Positions 46,485 to 54,740 of a stretch of 64,000 bases of DNA are shown piece after piece. The position numbers and the translations under genes were made by a program. How positions within the stretch are numbered: position 1 is the first letter of the stretch; each line of letters opens with the position of its first letter. The notes beneath the pieces are model-generated. The model was not told where the DNA came from. It worked only from the letters and a program-made list of their open reading frames with translations, and ran no database searches. The DNA is from Halioglobus sp. GTDB taxonomy: Bacteria > Pseudomonadota > Gammaproteobacteria > Pseudomonadales > Halieaceae. Location of the stretch: NCBI GenBank assembly GCA_029246385.1, contig JAQWNG010000015.1, positions 1 to 64,000 on the forward strand. Direction: 5' to 3'.

Positions 46485-47870
46485 ATGGATTGCATTATCG
46501 CGGAGGCCGAATCACAGCGTCCCTTTGAATGTGACGCACTGACTCTGTACTCAGACCTTCCGTTGCTGGTAGTGCTGCCAGAAACCGTGGAGCAGGTGCA
46601 GAGCGTGCTGCGTATCTGCCATCAACTCAGCGTTCCGGTGGTCGCAAGGGGTGCTGGAACAGGCCTGTCCGCCGGCGCCATGCCGCATCCAGAGGGAATA
46701 TTACTCTGCCTCAGCAAACTTGATCGAATTCTGGATATCGATGTTCTCGCGCGGACTGCGCGTGTCCAACCAGGCGTCAGCAACCTCCGTATTTCGGAGG
46801 CCGCTGCGCACCACCGTCTTTACTATGCTCCGGATCCATCCTCCCAGATAGCCTGCACCATTGGCGGCAACGTGTCTGAGAATTCCGGTGGCGTGCACTG
46901 CCTGAAATACGGATTGACCGTGCACAATATTCTTTCACTTGATGTATTGACCGTTGCAGGCGAAAAACTCACCATCGGCAGCATGGGTTTAGATAGCCCA
47001 GGCTATGATCTAATGGCACTTTTGACCGGCTCCGAAGGCTTATTAGGGATAATAACGGAAGTCACCGTGCGCCTTTTGCCGCTGCCAGAACGCGCGCAGG
47101 TGATCATGGCTGGCTTCGACAGCGTCAGCAAAGCAGGTGACGCCGTCGGCGCAATCATCGCGGCAGGCATCATACCGGCTGGACTGGAAATGATGGATCG
47201 CCTAGCGGTTCAGGCGGCAGAAGATTTCGCCCAAGCAGGTTACCCCAAAGAAGCTGCGGCTATTTTGTTGTGCGAAGTCGATGGCACCGCCGAGGAGGTG
47301 GCACAGCACACACAAGAGATTGCGTCTCTATTCGAGCAACACGCGGCGACTTCAGTGACAATCTCCCGCGATGAAGCCCAGCGCGCGCTACTATGGAAGG
47401 GTCGCAAGGCAGCGTTCCCTGCGATCGGCCGACTCTCACCTGACTACTATTGTATGGACGGCACCATTCCGCGTAGCCAGCTATCGTTTGTGCTAAGTGA
47501 AATTTATCGCCTGTCCGAGCAATACGCACTGCCAGTCGCCAATGTTTTTCACGCAGGAGATGGCAATCTACATCCTTTAATCATGTTCAATGCCAGTGAT
47601 ACAACGGCGATACATCGCGCTGAGGAATTCGGAGCAAAAATACTCGAACTGTCAGTCAGTGTCGGAGGTTGCATTACCGGCGAGCACGGCGTCGGTGTCG
47701 AGAAACTGTGCCAGATGACTAGCCAGTTCAGCACTGAGGAGTTGCTGCAGCTTGAAGACATAAAATACGCCTTTGATCCGGCGCTGAATCTTAACCCCGG
47801 CAAAGGCATTCCTATTTTGAAACGCTGCCAAGAATATAGGGCTCTGCCGGCTCGACACCAGCATGACTGA
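46485..47870 (+). CDS. glcD: Glycolate oxidase subunit GlcD (FAD-linked)
   Basis: FAD subunit of glycolate oxidase, which converts glycolate to glyoxylate in a complex with GlcE and GlcF. PVVARGAGTGLSAGAMP and YYAPDPSSQIACTIGGNVSENSGGVHCLKYG are the flavin-binding (PCMH) signatures; NVFHAGDGNLHPLI and GGCITGEHGVGVEKL are the C-terminal active-site parts. The first ATG in frame is 46485, but recognisable GlcD sequence continues upstream in the same frame (LTHRLQQCLS). E. coli GlcD has about 30 more residues. AGGAG at 46408-46412 is followed 9 bases later by an in-frame ATC (46422), not a standard start. The true start is therefore uncertain and probably near 46400-46425. Confidence 0.92.
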   Translation: MDCIIAEAESQRPFECDALTLYSDLPLLVVLPETVEQVQSVLRICHQLSVPVVARGAGTGLSAGAMPHPEGILLCLSKLDRILDIDVLARTARVQPGVSNLRISEAAAHHRLYYAPDPSSQIACTIGGNVSENSGGVHCLKYGLTVHNILSLDVLTVAGEKLTIGSMGLDSPGYDLMALLTGSEGLLGIITEVTVRLLPLPERAQVIMAGFDSVSKAGDAVGAIIAAGIIPAGLEMMDRLAVQAAEDFAQAGYPKEAAAILLCEVDGTAEEVAQHTQEIASLFEQHAATSVTISRDEAQRALLWKGRKAAFPAIGRLSPDYYCMDGTIPRSQLSFVLSEIYRLSEQYALPVANVFHAGDGNLHPLIMFNASDTTAIHRAEEFGAKILELSVSVGGCITGEHGVGVEKLCQMTSQFSTEELLQLEDIKYAFDPALNLNPGKGIPILKRCQEYRALPARHQHD

Positions 47871-48951
47871 GCGACCATACCCGCCCTGCAGCGACGACCG
47901 CAGTGAGCACATCATCAATGCGTTACAGCAGGCACGCGAGAGTAGCACTCCTGTCTATATCAAAGGTGGCGGCAGCAAGCAGCATCTGATCGGCCGCAGC
48001 TGTAATTATACTGTGTTAGACGTGGGTGGGCACAGAGGCATTATAGACTATCAACCTGAGGAACTGGTTATCACTGCGCGGGCCGGCACCCCCTTGGTCG
48101 ATATTATTGTTGCGCTTGAAGATGAGGGTCAAATCCTCTCTTTTGAGCCACCAGTATTCAATGGCGCAGCGACTCTGGGCGGCACGCTCGCGTGTAACCT
48201 GTCTGGCCCTGCTAGGCCCTGGGGTGGTTCCATTCGGGATATGGTTCTCGGAGTCAAGCTAATCAATGGCAAGTGCGAGCAACTCAACTTCGGGGGAAAA
48301 GTCATTAAGAATGTCGCTGGTTACGACGTACCTAGACTGCAAGCGGGGGCACTAGGAACACTTGGGGTCCTGTGTGAAGTGAGCTTGAAAGTACTGCCCC
48401 GTCCGGATAAGACGCTGACCCTATGTTATGACATGTCAGCCCAAGAGGCAGTGCAGCATATGAATCAACAAGCGGGCCAGCCTAAACCCTTATCCGGGGC
48501 TTTCTGGCTTAACGGCCAGTTGCATATGCGATTGTCGGGTACCACCAGTGCAGTGAATAGCACAGTGACGCAATGGGGGGGAGAAATTATGGCCAATGAT
48601 GAAGCGTTATGGCGACAGCTGCGCGAAATGACACTACCGTTCTTTGATGATGCAGGCGCACTGTGGCGCTTTTCGCTGCAGTCATCGGCAAAGGTCAGGA
48701 TTGACTTTGGCACAACACTCATCGATTGGTGTGGCGCCCAGCGTTGGGTGCATGGCGACCACTCGGGCGAGGCGCTGCAACAAGCCGCAGTAGAAGCAGG
48801 CGGCCATGTCTCGCTGTTCCGCAGTGGCGATCGCAATGCCGAAGTTCGATCGCCACTCAATAGCGTCGAGCAACATTTGCAGCAGCGTCTCAAAAAAGCC
48901 TTCGACCCGGACGGCATTCTCAACCCCGGACGGCTTTACAGTTGGCTGTAG
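47863..48951 (+). CDS. glcE: Glycolate oxidase subunit GlcE
   Basis: Second FAD-binding subunit of glycolate oxidase (362 residues). VYIKGGGSKQHLIGR, FEPPVFNGAATLGGTLACNLSGPARPWGG and VIKNVAGYDVPRLQAGALGTLG are the PCMH-type flavin segments. The C-terminus ends KKAFDPDGILNPGRLY, as in all family members. The start overlaps the glcD stop by 8 bases, so the two are translationally coupled. Confidence 0.95.
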   Translation: MTERPYPPCSDDRSEHIINALQQARESSTPVYIKGGGSKQHLIGRSCNYTVLDVGGHRGIIDYQPEELVITARAGTPLVDIIVALEDEGQILSFEPPVFNGAATLGGTLACNLSGPARPWGGSIRDMVLGVKLINGKCEQLNFGGKVIKNVAGYDVPRLQAGALGTLGVLCEVSLKVLPRPDKTLTLCYDMSAQEAVQHMNQQAGQPKPLSGAFWLNGQLHMRLSGTTSAVNSTVTQWGGEIMANDEALWRQLREMTLPFFDDAGALWRFSLQSSAKVRIDFGTTLIDWCGAQRWVHGDHSGEALQQAAVEAGGHVSLFRSGDRNAEVRSPLNSVEQHLQQRLKKAFDPDGILNPGRLYSWL

Positions 48952-48964
48952 GAGCAGATAAAAC

Positions 48965-50191
48965 ATGCATGTAAAACTGCACCCAACATTTGCAGACACC
49001 CGTTCCGGACAAGCGGCCAAAGCAATCACCAGCGCCTGCGTGCACTGTGGCCTCTGCCTACCGACATGCCCCACCTACCTCGACAGTCGAGATGAAAGAG
49101 ACAGTCCGCGCGGGCGAATTTACCTGATAAAAAACCTACTAGAAACGGGTGAGGCCAGCAGCCAAACCCAGTTACACTTGGACCGATGTCTCACCTGTCG
49201 CAGCTGTGAAACCCACTGCCCATCGGGCATGCAGTATGGAGAGCTGATCGATATAGGTCGCGATCTAATGGAACAGGCCGCGCCTAGGCCTGCAGCGCCG
49301 AGAGTACTGCGTTGGCTGTTGCGATTTATTCTATCGCGACCAAGATTACTGCAGTTAGGTTTAGCTGTTGCGCAGTTCCTGCGACCGTTGCTCCCTGCTG
49401 GCTTACGCCGCAAAGTGCCTCTCCGTCAGATCCAAAAAGCACTTCCCGCACACCAACACGCTCGCAAGATGCTAATATTCCAAGGGTGTGTTCAGAGCGC
49501 AGCGACCCCCAACACGAATGACGCGGTATATCGGGTACTGGACAGACTGGGCATCTCGCTCATTCAGGCACCGAAGGCGGGCTGCTGCGGTGCTGTCAAT
49601 TACCATCTGGCGGCACACGCCGACGGGCTTGACAACATGCGTCGCAATATCGATGCCTGGTGGCCTTACATACAACACCATGGCGCCGAAGCCATTATCA
49701 GCAGTGCCTCAGGGTGTGGCGCCATGCTAGTGGACTATGGTCGCCTTCTAGCTGATGACGCTGACTATGCGAAAAAAGCGCAGCGCGTTTCGCAACTCAG
49801 TCGCGATATTGGTGAAATACTGATTGACGAGGACATCAGCAGTCTGCCAATCAGCGCGCAAGTAGGAAAGGTTGCAATTCATAGCCCCTGTACTCTGCAA
49901 CACGCCCTACAGCAACCCGACCTGATCGCCACGCTTCTGCAGCGGGCGGGTTTTGACATTGCTATTACCACCGAAAAGCTTCTGTGTTGCGGGTCGGCCG
50001 GTACCTACTCTATTTTGCAATCTACAATCAGTGAAAAGCTGCGGGACAAGACCCTGCAAACGTTAGAACACGATGAGCCCGCGGTCATTGCGACCGCCAA
50101 TATCGGCTGCCAGCTACACCTGCAGGCTGCAGCGGGGATACCGGTCGTGCACTGGATAGAGTTACTGGATACTGAGAGCACCTGCAGCTAA
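48965..50191 (+). CDS. glcF: Glycolate oxidase iron-sulfur subunit GlcF
   Basis: Iron-sulfur subunit that carries electrons from the flavins to the respiratory chain. Two 4Fe-4S motifs: Cys25, 28, 31, 35 in ACVHCGLCLPTCP and Cys75, 78, 81, 85 in CLTCRSCETHCP. Two CCG-type domains follow (GCCGA near 205, HSPCTLQH and CCGSAG near 310-345). 408 residues, normal. It starts 13 bases after glcE. No glcG or malate synthase gene follows. Confidence 0.96.
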   Translation: MHVKLHPTFADTRSGQAAKAITSACVHCGLCLPTCPTYLDSRDERDSPRGRIYLIKNLLETGEASSQTQLHLDRCLTCRSCETHCPSGMQYGELIDIGRDLMEQAAPRPAAPRVLRWLLRFILSRPRLLQLGLAVAQFLRPLLPAGLRRKVPLRQIQKALPAHQHARKMLIFQGCVQSAATPNTNDAVYRVLDRLGISLIQAPKAGCCGAVNYHLAAHADGLDNMRRNIDAWWPYIQHHGAEAIISSASGCGAMLVDYGRLLADDADYAKKAQRVSQLSRDIGEILIDEDISSLPISAQVGKVAIHSPCTLQHALQQPDLIATLLQRAGFDIAITTEKLLCCGSAGTYSILQSTISEKLRDKTLQTLEHDEPAVIATANIGCQLHLQAAAGIPVVHWIELLDTESTCS

Positions 50192-50229
50192 GGCGCGCAC
50201 CCAGAAACTGACATTGTTGGACGACGGGA

Positions 50230-50385
50230 TCAAGCCGACACTGTCTCGGCGAACTGTGACTTAAACTGCATCCCACCAATGGCGTCAATCTTGCAATCGA
50301 TATCATGATCGCACTCTTCGAGTTTGTCTCCGTTGGCATCCGTCACGCCGGCACGCTCAGCAACAATTTCGGGCGCACCTATCAA
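50230..50385 (-). CDS. Possible small protein or gene remnant
   Basis: A minus-strand frame of 51 residues beginning with TTG. Its composition looks protein-like: GVTDANGDKLEECDHDID, then KIDAIGGMQFKSQFAETVSA. An in-frame stop lies two codons before the TTG, so it cannot be longer at that end without a frameshift. It could be a real small protein, or the surviving C-terminus of a decayed gene. I do not recognise the family. Confidence 0.3.
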   Translation of the reverse strand: MIGAPEIVAERAGVTDANGDKLEECDHDIDCKIDAIGGMQFKSQFAETVSA

Positions 50386-50389
50386 GGAT
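50377..50389. repeat. 13-bp direct repeat, copy 1
   Basis: ACCTATCAAGGAT, repeated exactly at 50489-50501, 112 bases apart. Copy 1 overlaps the start of the small minus-strand frame. Confidence 0.6.
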
Positions 50390-50488
50390 TACTCATGTGC
50401 ACACTCAGGATAAATATATAAGTTCCTGTCTCCACACGAATAAGTCGATTCACACAGCGAGTAGTGAGGTAAATTGCTCATCATTGAG

Positions 50489-50501
50489 ACCTATCAAGGA
50501 T
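50489..50501. repeat. 13-bp direct repeat, copy 2
   Basis: Exact second copy of ACCTATCAAGGAT. The sequence between the copies shows no insertion-sequence features. A regulatory site or the trace of a small duplication or insertion are both possible. Confidence 0.6.
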
Positions 50502-50730
50502 CAATTTAACAAGCCTTCGTTATCTGTGCGGGGCCGTCCAGCGTAAAATAATTATCGACTTATAAGCCCGATTTTGGTTCTATTTAGGGATGCTATCAGG
50601 GCCATGATTGCTGTATCACTTTGCCATTTAACAAAGGTGTACGCGCAACCCATACGTAAATAGCGCCTCCAGGGGCATCGCGACAGGGCTCGCCACCTTA
50701 AGGGACAAAATCTGCATCGGAGCATACTGT

Positions 50731-50934
50731 ATGAGAAGACAAAAACGTGATATGAATTCGAGAGCGTTTGACCGGGGCTATCAAGCTGGGGTCGGAGGCC
50801 GCAGCCTCGATTTCTGTCCACACAGAGAAGAAGGACAGCGGCAAAACTGGGTGACAGGATGGCGCGAGGGCCGCAGTGATCAGTGGGATGGCCTCACAGG
50901 CGTATCTGGGGTTCATAAGATACGAGCCATCTGA
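50731..50934 (+). CDS. rmf: Ribosome modulation factor
   Basis: Small basic protein that pairs 70S ribosomes into inactive 100S dimers in stationary phase. The first 50 residues closely follow E. coli RMF: RRQKRD, then RAFDRGYQAGVGGRS, CPHR, and NWVTGWREGR. At 67 residues it is about 12 longer than the E. coli protein because of an extra C-terminal stretch (DGLTGVSGVHKIRAI). GGAG lies 10 bases before the ATG. It is a single-gene unit. Confidence 0.9.
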   Translation: MRRQKRDMNSRAFDRGYQAGVGGRSLDFCPHREEGQRQNWVTGWREGRSDQWDGLTGVSGVHKIRAI

Positions 50935-51320
50935 CAGGTTCCCTCCTCCACATTAGCGGCCTTGATAGGCGCAAGCGCAAAAGTATAAGCTATGGGCTTA
51001 CGGACACACGGTTGCAGAAAATACTTTTTTGCAATGTTGAACGTCGTCTAGCGAATTCAAAATTGGCGAACGCGAACTAACGAACTGCGTCCGATCGACG
51101 CCTCTCACGGTTATTGCATTGGGTATATCTTGTGACACCCGTGGAACTTTTGACAGGTGGACCAGTCACAAGAATTATATGACATAGACCCGTAACAACA
51201 TACAAAGTGGATTTAACCGTATGTTCAGATACAATGCCGTCTCAGAAATACGGCACCTCGATCGCTTTTGACGCGGACAGCCGCAGGACCTTTTTTTTAA
51301 CACACCACACAGGAGCAATC
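50935..51320. other. Intergenic region upstream of the Bat operon
   Basis: A 386-base gap. It holds the candidate promoter at 51150-51178 and the 9-bp inverted repeat around it. A GTG at 51207 opens the MoxR frame but that leader portion looks non-coding. No other gene seen. Confidence 0.5.
51128..51178 (+). promoter_or_regulatory. Promoter of the MoxR/Bat operon with a flanking inverted repeat
   Basis: TTGACA (51150-51155), a 17-base spacer, and AATTAT (51173-51178). A perfect 9-bp inverted repeat, TCTTGTGAC (51128-51136) and GTCACAAGA (51165-51173), brackets the -35 with 28 bases between arms. The left arm is upstream of the -35 and the right arm lies between -35 and -10. Each arm contains a TGTGA-type half-site. 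Confidence 0.5.
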
Positions 51321-52277
51321 GTGGCGAACGCAGATATAAGAGCACTCGAGGACTGGCTTAGCGGGCAAATTATCGGCCAAAGCCATCTCGTTCAACGATT
51401 GGTTATCGCCCTTCTTGCCGACGGGCACCTGTTGGTAGAAGGCGCGCCTGGGCTCGCCAAGACCAGAGCCATTAAATCGTTATCCGAGGGCATCGAGGGC
51501 AGCTTCCATCGGATTCAGTTCACCCCCGACCTGTTGCCGGGCGATGTCACCGGCACAGAAATCTACCGGCCTCAAGAGGCCAGCTTTCACTTCCAGAAAG
51601 GCCCCATTTTCCATAACCTAGTATTAGCTGATGAGGTCAACCGCGCGCCCGCCAAAGTGCAGTCAGCTCTGCTCGAGGCGATGGCAGAACGTCAAGTAAG
51701 CGTGGGCAGCACGACTTACGCCTTACCCGATCTGTTCTTGGTCATGGCGACTCAGAATCCAATCGAACAAGAAGGCACGTACCCGTTGCCCGAAGCACAG
51801 CTAGACCGATTCCTGATGCATGTCAGTGTGGGATATCCCGATACCGCCGCTGAGACCGAGATCCTCAGGCTAACGCGCACCGAAGCAACTAAGGGAAACG
51901 GCAGCCCGCCTATACCCCTGACGCAACAGAGCGTCTTTGCCGCGCGTGAAGAGATACTGGCGCTGCATATGTCTGACACCGTTGAGCAGTACATGGTGCA
52001 GTTAGTCATCGCCACACGTTCTCCCGCGCTTTACAGCGCAGAACTGGCAAGCTGGATTGAATACGGTGGCAGCCCGCGCGCCACCATCGCTATTGATCGC
52101 TGTGCCAGGGCTCATGCGTGGCTCAAGGGTCGAGATTTTGTTAGTCCAGACGACATTCAGGCAGTCACCGCAGATGTGCTGCGCCACAGGCTAATACTGA
52201 GTTTCGAAGCAGAAGCCAACGGCATCACACCGGACAAAGTCATAGAAGAGCTGCTATCCACCGTTCCAGTGGGCTGA
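51321..52277 (+). CDS. MoxR-family AAA+ ATPase
   Basis: An AAA+ chaperone-like ATPase that usually works with von Willebrand factor A (VWA) proteins encoded next to it. The 318-residue protein has Walker A EGAPGLAKT (about 43-51), Walker B LVLADEVNRAP (about 99-109) and sensor 1 MATQNPIEQEGTYPLPEAQLDRF. I chose the GTG at 51321 because GGAG lies 6 bases upstream and the protein then has family-normal length; the GTG at 51207 adds 38 unrelated residues. It is the first gene of a six-gene operon. Confidence 0.93.
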   Translation: MANADIRALEDWLSGQIIGQSHLVQRLVIALLADGHLLVEGAPGLAKTRAIKSLSEGIEGSFHRIQFTPDLLPGDVTGTEIYRPQEASFHFQKGPIFHNLVLADEVNRAPAKVQSALLEAMAERQVSVGSTTYALPDLFLVMATQNPIEQEGTYPLPEAQLDRFLMHVSVGYPDTAAETEILRLTRTEATKGNGSPPIPLTQQSVFAAREEILALHMSDTVEQYMVQLVIATRSPALYSAELASWIEYGGSPRATIAIDRCARAHAWLKGRDFVSPDDIQAVTADVLRHRLILSFEAEANGITPDKVIEELLSTVPVG

Positions 52278-52285
52278 CCTTAAAC

Positions 52286-53227
52286 ATGCACTTGGCCGAT
52301 ATTAACGCTCCCGCTCGCGGCGCCTACGCAGAGCTGAACGACCTCATTGCCCTGCGCTTTCCAGCGAAGCAACTCAAGCTCGGGCGAAAAAAACGTGCTT
52401 TGAGCAATCTGGCAGGGCCCAATAAAACTAATTTCCGCGGGCGTGGTATCGATTTTGAAGAAGTGCGTCGCTACCAACCTGGTGATGACATTCGAACTAT
52501 CGACTGGCGCGTCACCGCTAGGACCGGCAGCGCACATACCAAGTTATTTCGCGAGGAACGGGAACGGCCGGTTATAGTCGTAGTCGACCAGCGCAGCAGT
52601 ATGTTCTTCGGCTCCAGCCATTGTTTCAAGTCGGTTTTAGCGGGGCAACTTGCCAGTCTACTGGCGTGGAGCGCGCTGAATGATGGTGACCGGGTGGGAG
52701 GGCTGGTGTTCAACGATGACGGGCATCAAGAAATTCGTCCCCGCCGCAGTCGAAAAACGGTGCTCACACTGCTGTCACAGATCGTCCACTACAATCAGGC
52801 TCTACCCCAGCATTCTCCTGAAGAGCACGACAGTTTTGCACGCATGCTTTCTAACTTGCGACGAATTGCCCGTCCCGGTACCAGCCTGTTTCTGGTTAGT
52901 GATTTTCGCGGTGCCTCGCATGAACGCGCCAGAGAGCATTTATTTGAGCTGGCCAAACACACGGAACTGGCAACAATCGCCTGCTCTGACCCGCTGGAAA
53001 CTGAACTGCCAAAGGCAGGCACCTACGCGGTCACTAACGGTAGCGAACGCAGCGAGCTGCGCACTGATGACCGTCGCCTGCGCTTAGCCTATAATGACCG
53101 ACTGCAGCAGCAACGAGACCTGCTCAGCAGCGATCTGCTGGGCTTGGGCGTACCCTTGCTGCAGGCGTCCACCGATCAAGCACCGTTTAGCCTGCTGCAG
53201 CAATACTACGGCGGCACGCGCCGATGA
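52286..53227 (+). CDS. DUF58-domain protein
   Basis: A 313-residue DUF58 protein, the normal second gene of MoxR/Bat operons. FRGRGIDFEEVRRYQPGDDIRTIDWRVTART with TKLFREERERPV is the DUF58 signature (about 50-95), followed by a VWA-like fold (VVVDQRSSMFFGS). No membrane segment is visible, so it is probably cytosolic. Its role is thought to be as a partner of the MoxR ATPase. It begins 8 bases after moxR and overlaps the next gene by 4 bases (ATGA). Confidence 0.92.
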   Translation: MHLADINAPARGAYAELNDLIALRFPAKQLKLGRKKRALSNLAGPNKTNFRGRGIDFEEVRRYQPGDDIRTIDWRVTARTGSAHTKLFREERERPVIVVVDQRSSMFFGSSHCFKSVLAGQLASLLAWSALNDGDRVGGLVFNDDGHQEIRPRRSRKTVLTLLSQIVHYNQALPQHSPEEHDSFARMLSNLRRIARPGTSLFLVSDFRGASHERAREHLFELAKHTELATIACSDPLETELPKAGTYAVTNGSERSELRTDDRRLRLAYNDRLQQQRDLLSSDLLGLGVPLLQASTDQAPFSLLQQYYGGTRR

Positions 53228-53700
53228 ACCCGCAGGACCCCTTAGCTGATTTGAACCCACTGAGGCAGCCCGAGCTGATCGGATGGTGGCCTCTTGCGCC
53301 GGGCTGGTGGCTATTACTAGTCGCCGCAATACTGTGTCTGGCGAGCTTGATCTTTGTCTTGACCAGGCGCTACAGACGAAATACTTATAGGCGCCGCGCC
53401 CTTATTCAGCTGCAACGTTTGCACACGGACTACGTGACGAAAAGCGAGTACAAACAGTACCTGAGCGAACTCAATACGCTACTCAAAAGCGTGGCTTTGG
53501 TCGCTTACCCTCGCGCCGACATCGCCGCTTTGCACGGTGAGGCCTGGCTCACATTTCTCAACACCAGTCTACCTCTGGAGAATCACTTTCAATCAGTGTT
53601 TAACGACGCGGTGTACCAAAAAACCTATCCTGAGCTAGACGTGGAGCAGTTACACAGGTCGGCACAGCACTGGATCAAGCGCCATAAGGCAGTTAAATGA
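53224..53700 (+). CDS. DUF4381-domain membrane protein
   Basis: A 158-residue protein with one membrane segment (about 25-45, LAPGWWLLLVAAILCLASLIFVL) following a conserved PELIGWWPLAPGWW. A basic cytoplasmic part follows. This is the DUF4381 pattern, found only in MoxR/Bat clusters as far as I know. ATGA overlaps join it to both neighbours, so all three are translated together. Exact function unknown. Confidence 0.9.
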   Translation: MNPQDPLADLNPLRQPELIGWWPLAPGWWLLLVAAILCLASLIFVLTRRYRRNTYRRRALIQLQRLHTDYVTKSEYKQYLSELNTLLKSVALVAYPRADIAALHGEAWLTFLNTSLPLENHFQSVFNDAVYQKTYPELDVEQLHRSAQHWIKRHKAVK

Positions 53701-54740
53701 TTGAATGGACCTGGCCGTGGTTAATACTCTTGGCACCGCTGCCCTGGCTAGTGCGCAGAGTAGCACCCACCGCGAGTAGTCAGGCGCCCGCACTGCGCGC
53801 GCCCTTTTATCAAGAGTGGCGACAGCTTAGCGAAGCACAGACGAGCCACACAGGGGGCGGGGCAATGACACCCTTGATACTACTGTGGCTGATGTGGCTG
53901 TTATTACTTACCGCTGCGGCGCGACCGTTGTGGATTGGTGAGGCCATTGAGCTGCCCAATAGTGGACGTGATCTAATGATGGCGGTCGATATATCAGGGT
54001 CGATGCAAATCGAGGATATGCAGGTAAGGCAATCCTTGGTACCTCGCATGGAAGCTGTAAGACAATTGGGCGCAGACTTTATCGGTCAGCGGACCGGGGA
54101 TCGGCTAGGTCTAATCTTGTTCGGCTCTAATGCTTATGTGCAATCACCGCTGACCTTCGATACGGCCACCGTCAAACGCTTTCTGCTAGAAGCGCAAATC
54201 GGTTTCGCCGGTAAGGAGACGGCCATCGGCGACGCGATCGGGCTAGCGGTAAAACGACTTAAGGATCAACCTGCAGAGAGTCGCGTATTAATCCTTCTCA
54301 CCGATGGACAAGACACTGCCAGCTCGGTAAAGCCTTTAGACGCAGCAAAACTCGCCGCCAACTTAGGTATTCGAATTTACACCATTGGCATTGGATCAGA
54401 CGCACTGAGTTTACCGGGCTTGTTCGGTTCAAGTTTCGGGAGCCGTCAGATCAATCCGTCGGCGGAGTTGGACGAAGCTGGACTGCAGGAAATCGCCCGT
54501 CTGACCGGGGGCCAATATTTTAGGGCGCGCAATCCGCAGGAACTCGCCACGATATACCAACTGCTGGACCAATTGGAGCCCCAGGAAAAATCAAGCGCAA
54601 CCTACAGGCCGACACAGTCTCTAAGCTACCTACCACTGCTTCTAGCGCTTCTTTTATCCTTCTTGGTAGCGCTACAGCACTGTTGGCATTCCATCGGTTG
54701 GCATAATGCTGCGCGGCACAATCCGCACAAGGAGTCCTAA
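53697..54740 (+). CDS. VWA-domain protein BatA-like
   Basis: A 347-residue membrane-bound VWA protein. Segments near residues 7-17 and 60-80 and a C-terminal one (YLPLLLALLLSFLVALQHCW) anchor it; the VWA domain faces the periplasm or cytosol between them. The MIDAS motif is complete: DISGS near residue 99 and TDGQD near 202. In Bacteroides the Bat proteins are linked to oxygen tolerance; in proteobacteria the role is less clear. It overlaps the next gene by one base (TAATG). Confidence 0.92.
   Translation: MIEWTWPWLILLAPLPWLVRRVAPTASSQAPALRAPFYQEWRQLSEAQTSHTGGGAMTPLILLWLMWLLLLTAAARPLWIGEAIELPNSGRDLMMAVDISGSMQIEDMQVRQSLVPRMEAVRQLGADFIGQRTGDRLGLILFGSNAYVQSPLTFDTATVKRFLLEAQIGFAGKETAIGDAIGLAVKRLKDQPAESRVLILLTDGQDTASSVKPLDAAKLAANLGIRIYTIGIGSDALSLPGLFGSSFGSRQINPSAELDEAGLQEIARLTGGQYFRARNPQELATIYQLLDQLEPQEKSSATYRPTQSLSYLPLLLALLLSFLVALQHCWHSIGWHNAARHNPHKES

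Larger units (their letters stand above)
50192..50730. other. Intergenic region between glcF and rmf
   Basis: A 539-base gap with no recognised full-length gene. It contains a possible 51-residue minus-strand frame (50230-50385) and two copies of a 13-bp direct repeat. The rmf promoter must lie at its right end, but no strong -35/-10 pair was found. Confidence 0.5.
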
